From NCBI RefSeq assembly GCF_028769735.1, contig NC_088179.1, positions 3,717,501 to 3,781,500 on the forward strand: a stretch of 64,000 bases of DNA, read 5' to 3'. Numbering within the stretch: position 1 is the stretch's first letter; each line of letters starts with the position of its first letter. The notes under the pieces are model-generated. The model did not search any database. It saw nothing but the letters and a program-made list of their open reading frames with translations, and was not told the DNA's origin. Shown here piece by piece: positions 54,294 through 64,000 of the stretch. Position numbers and translations under genes: made by a program. The DNA comes from Zonotrichia leucophrys gambelii (Eukaryota; Chordata; Aves; Passeriformes; Passerellidae).

Positions 54294-56270
54294 GTGGGTG
54301 ACCCCGCCGGGGCCGTGAGGGAGGCGCGGGTGGAGGGGGCCCCGCCGTGCGCCCGCCCGCCCCGGGCTGGGGGAGGCCGCAGGGGGGTCCCGCTCCGCGG
54401 CGCCCCCTGGCGGCCCCGTGGCCGCTCGGGGGGGTCGGGCCGGGGCACGGGGGGTCCCCGGGGTGTCCCCGGGCCGGGCCCGGCGGCGCCGCGGGATCCC
54501 CCGAACAGCCCGCAAAGTTTGTGTGCCGCAGCCGCGGCTCGTCCCGCCGCCGCGGTGCCCCCGTGTGCCCCCGGCCGCCCGCCCGCGGGGCGCTCCCGGG
54601 AAGCGGGGCTGGAGCCGGGCGGCCGCCTTTGTTAGGCCCCTGCTGCAGAGGGGGGGAGAAGAGAGGGAAGCTCCCCCTGCCCCTGCCACGTCTCCGATCT
54701 TGAATCAAGTGTTGTGCTTCCAGATAAATAAATAATGATTTATCTTCCCCAATGCGGCTGAGCCGTCAGTGGTAACTGGGGAAGGCTCAGCACCCTCAAA
54801 GAGCCAGAGCGGGTTACTTTTAATAGGCAGTGAAGAATTTACACGGTCGCTTTGTCAAAGTTACGCTTTTCTTCTGCCTGGTTTCCTTCCTTTTTGGTTT
54901 TGTTTTGTTTTTTTTAATTATTTTATTATTATTGCAAAAGTAGAGCTCAAAGAAAAAAATACCATTTTCCTTAGGTCATGTAAATTGTTCCTTATGGTCT
55001 TTGTAAAACCTTGCGGTGAGGATTATTCCTAAGCAGAGCAAGCACTGCGGGCATGCGGGGTGCACCCCTCAACACCCTTCCCATCAGTTCTGGTTCAGTT
55101 CAGAGTCCTGTGGCTGCTGCTGTGACCGATGAAACTTCACGAACAAAGTTTACTGTCTTTGCACGTGCCGAGGAGGGAGGGAGTTGTCACAACCTGAATT
55201 TCAGTGCGTGTCACCGCTCACCCCCCAGCCCTGTTTGTGCTCTCAGCCTGGGAGGGTTGGAGGGCTGCTCTGGTGGTCACAGCAGTTCCCTGGTGCTGCC
55301 GAGTGTGACTTCAGTCCCCCCGTGGTGTCCCTGTGTCTCATTGCCCGTGCTTTGAGCCCCATTTGACAGCCTGGTTTTCTCTCCCCTGCATTCACATCTC
55401 GCAGTGATGTTGGTGTTTAAGCTCTGCCACCGACCTGTAATCCTCGCCTATCATGTTTGTTCATCTCTGCCTGCACGGCCTTTCCTCCCTGTGTTTGTTC
55501 CGCCCCTTCTTGTGCTGCATGAGCTAATATTCTCATCTTTGCGGGCAAAACACTGCTCTGGGTTCTTGGGTTTTTTATGCCATGCCTGTTTCCCGCTATT
55601 ATCACTTTCTGTGCTGGCTTCAGCTCTTCCTGTGGTGCACATCTTGCCTGTCCCCCCTGCATGTTTATTTGGGAGCTGTATTCATTCACCCAGGCCCAGA
55701 AAGTAAACACATTCCAGTCTGTGGTCTGGAAAATAGTCTGTCGTTTAGAAAATGGTGGTTTCAGTGCTTTTAGCTCCTCTTTGATGTTGCCAGTGCTAAA
55801 TCAAGGGCAGCACCCCTGGGAGTCCAGCCCCAAAGGTGTCATCTGGGGCTGCTGTCACTCTCTAAGGAGCAGGGAAGGGAAATGCACTTTTTTGCACTGG
55901 TGCAGGCATTGACTGAGGAGGAATGGGTGAGCAGGAAAAGCAGTGGATAGGGTGTATCTGTAGTCCCAGGTCTTTTTTCCTTCAGTTTTCCCACAGTTTT
56001 GTTCTTTTTAAGGGAAATCTGGTGACAGTTTTTTGTGATGAGCCACCTATTAAAGTGTTCACTACCTTGGAAAGTGTGATTGCATGCAGGTTGTGTCCTT
56101 TCTGTCCCAACCTATGTGTGAAACACCCATTCTGCTGAGCTGCCTTTACTGCTGTGCTTGATCCTGTGCTTTGGAGGGTTCTCATCCTGTGTTTTAGCAG
56201 AAGCAAGGAAGCAGCTGTTGGTTTTTCACCTGTGTGTAATGCTTTTCCCCCTCCCCACCCTCCGTGCCAG
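54294..56270 (+). other. AMMECR1L: AMMECR1L intron 1
   Basis: The first ~400 bases are still CpG island. The rest is ordinary intron with no recognised element. Confidence 0.5.

Positions 56271-64000
<7,730 letters not shown>

Larger units (their letters stand above)
53640..54680 (+). promoter_or_regulatory. AMMECR1L: AMMECR1L CpG-island promoter
   Basis: CpG-dense and TATA-less. Motifs in order: CCAAT at 53834, CRE-like TGACGTCC at 53862, palindromic GCACGTGC at 53894-53901 and the CLEAR-type E-box TCACGTGA at 53907-53914. The TSS probably lies shortly after, between ~53,920 and 54,010. TCACGTGA suggests input from USF or MiT/TFE factors, which is inference only. Confidence 0.65.

Overview
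The window is vertebrate nuclear DNA, most likely from a bird and probably a songbird. The evidence is long GT-AG introns, CpG-island promoters, CR1-like LINE tails (for example 41413-41725) and a solitary LTR (48584-48961) resembling a family I remember from passerine genomes. No bacterial, plasmid or phage feature was seen. Almost every short ORF in the window is chance; the real coding sequence lies in about 53 small exons of three genes, which I rebuilt by splice-site phase and by recalled protein family sequence.

Layout. (1) About 1-30,200, minus strand: UGGT1, the ER folding-sensor glucosyltransferase. Coding exons 2-30 are present (1,128 codons, unbroken frame). The C-terminal GT24 catalytic domain lies beyond position 1. 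(2) About 30,200-31,900: the head-to-head gap between UGGT1 and SAP130. It holds two CpG islands, a 3 x 52-bp GC-rich tandem repeat, a G-rich repeat and one orphan ORF followed by a poly(A) signal. (3) About 31,990-51,815, plus strand: SAP130, complete (20 coding exons, 1,059 codons plus stop). (4) About 51,815-53,590: intergenic DNA with a CR1 tail. (5) About 53,640 to the right edge, plus strand: AMMECR1L. It has a CpG-island promoter with CLEAR-type E-boxes, a probable non-coding first exon with two overlapping upstream ORFs, and four coding exons. The last ~70 residues lie beyond position 64,000.

Gene order AMMECR1L-SAP130-UGGT1 matches the order I recall on human chromosome 2q14.3, so this is a conserved syntenic block, not a functional operon. 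The products work apart: UGGT1 in the ER calnexin cycle, SAP130 in the nuclear Sin3-HDAC corepressor, and AMMECR1L in an unsolved, probably nuclear role.

I found no wholly new biological system. The best second-look items are an apparent GC-AG intron in SAP130, two NAGNAG acceptors that add or drop one alanine, a 24-nt UGGT1 microexon, apparent loss of the exon-1 start codon in UGGT1, an orphan helix-like ORF with its own poly(A) signal, overlapping AMMECR1L uORFs, and promoter-side tandem repeats.
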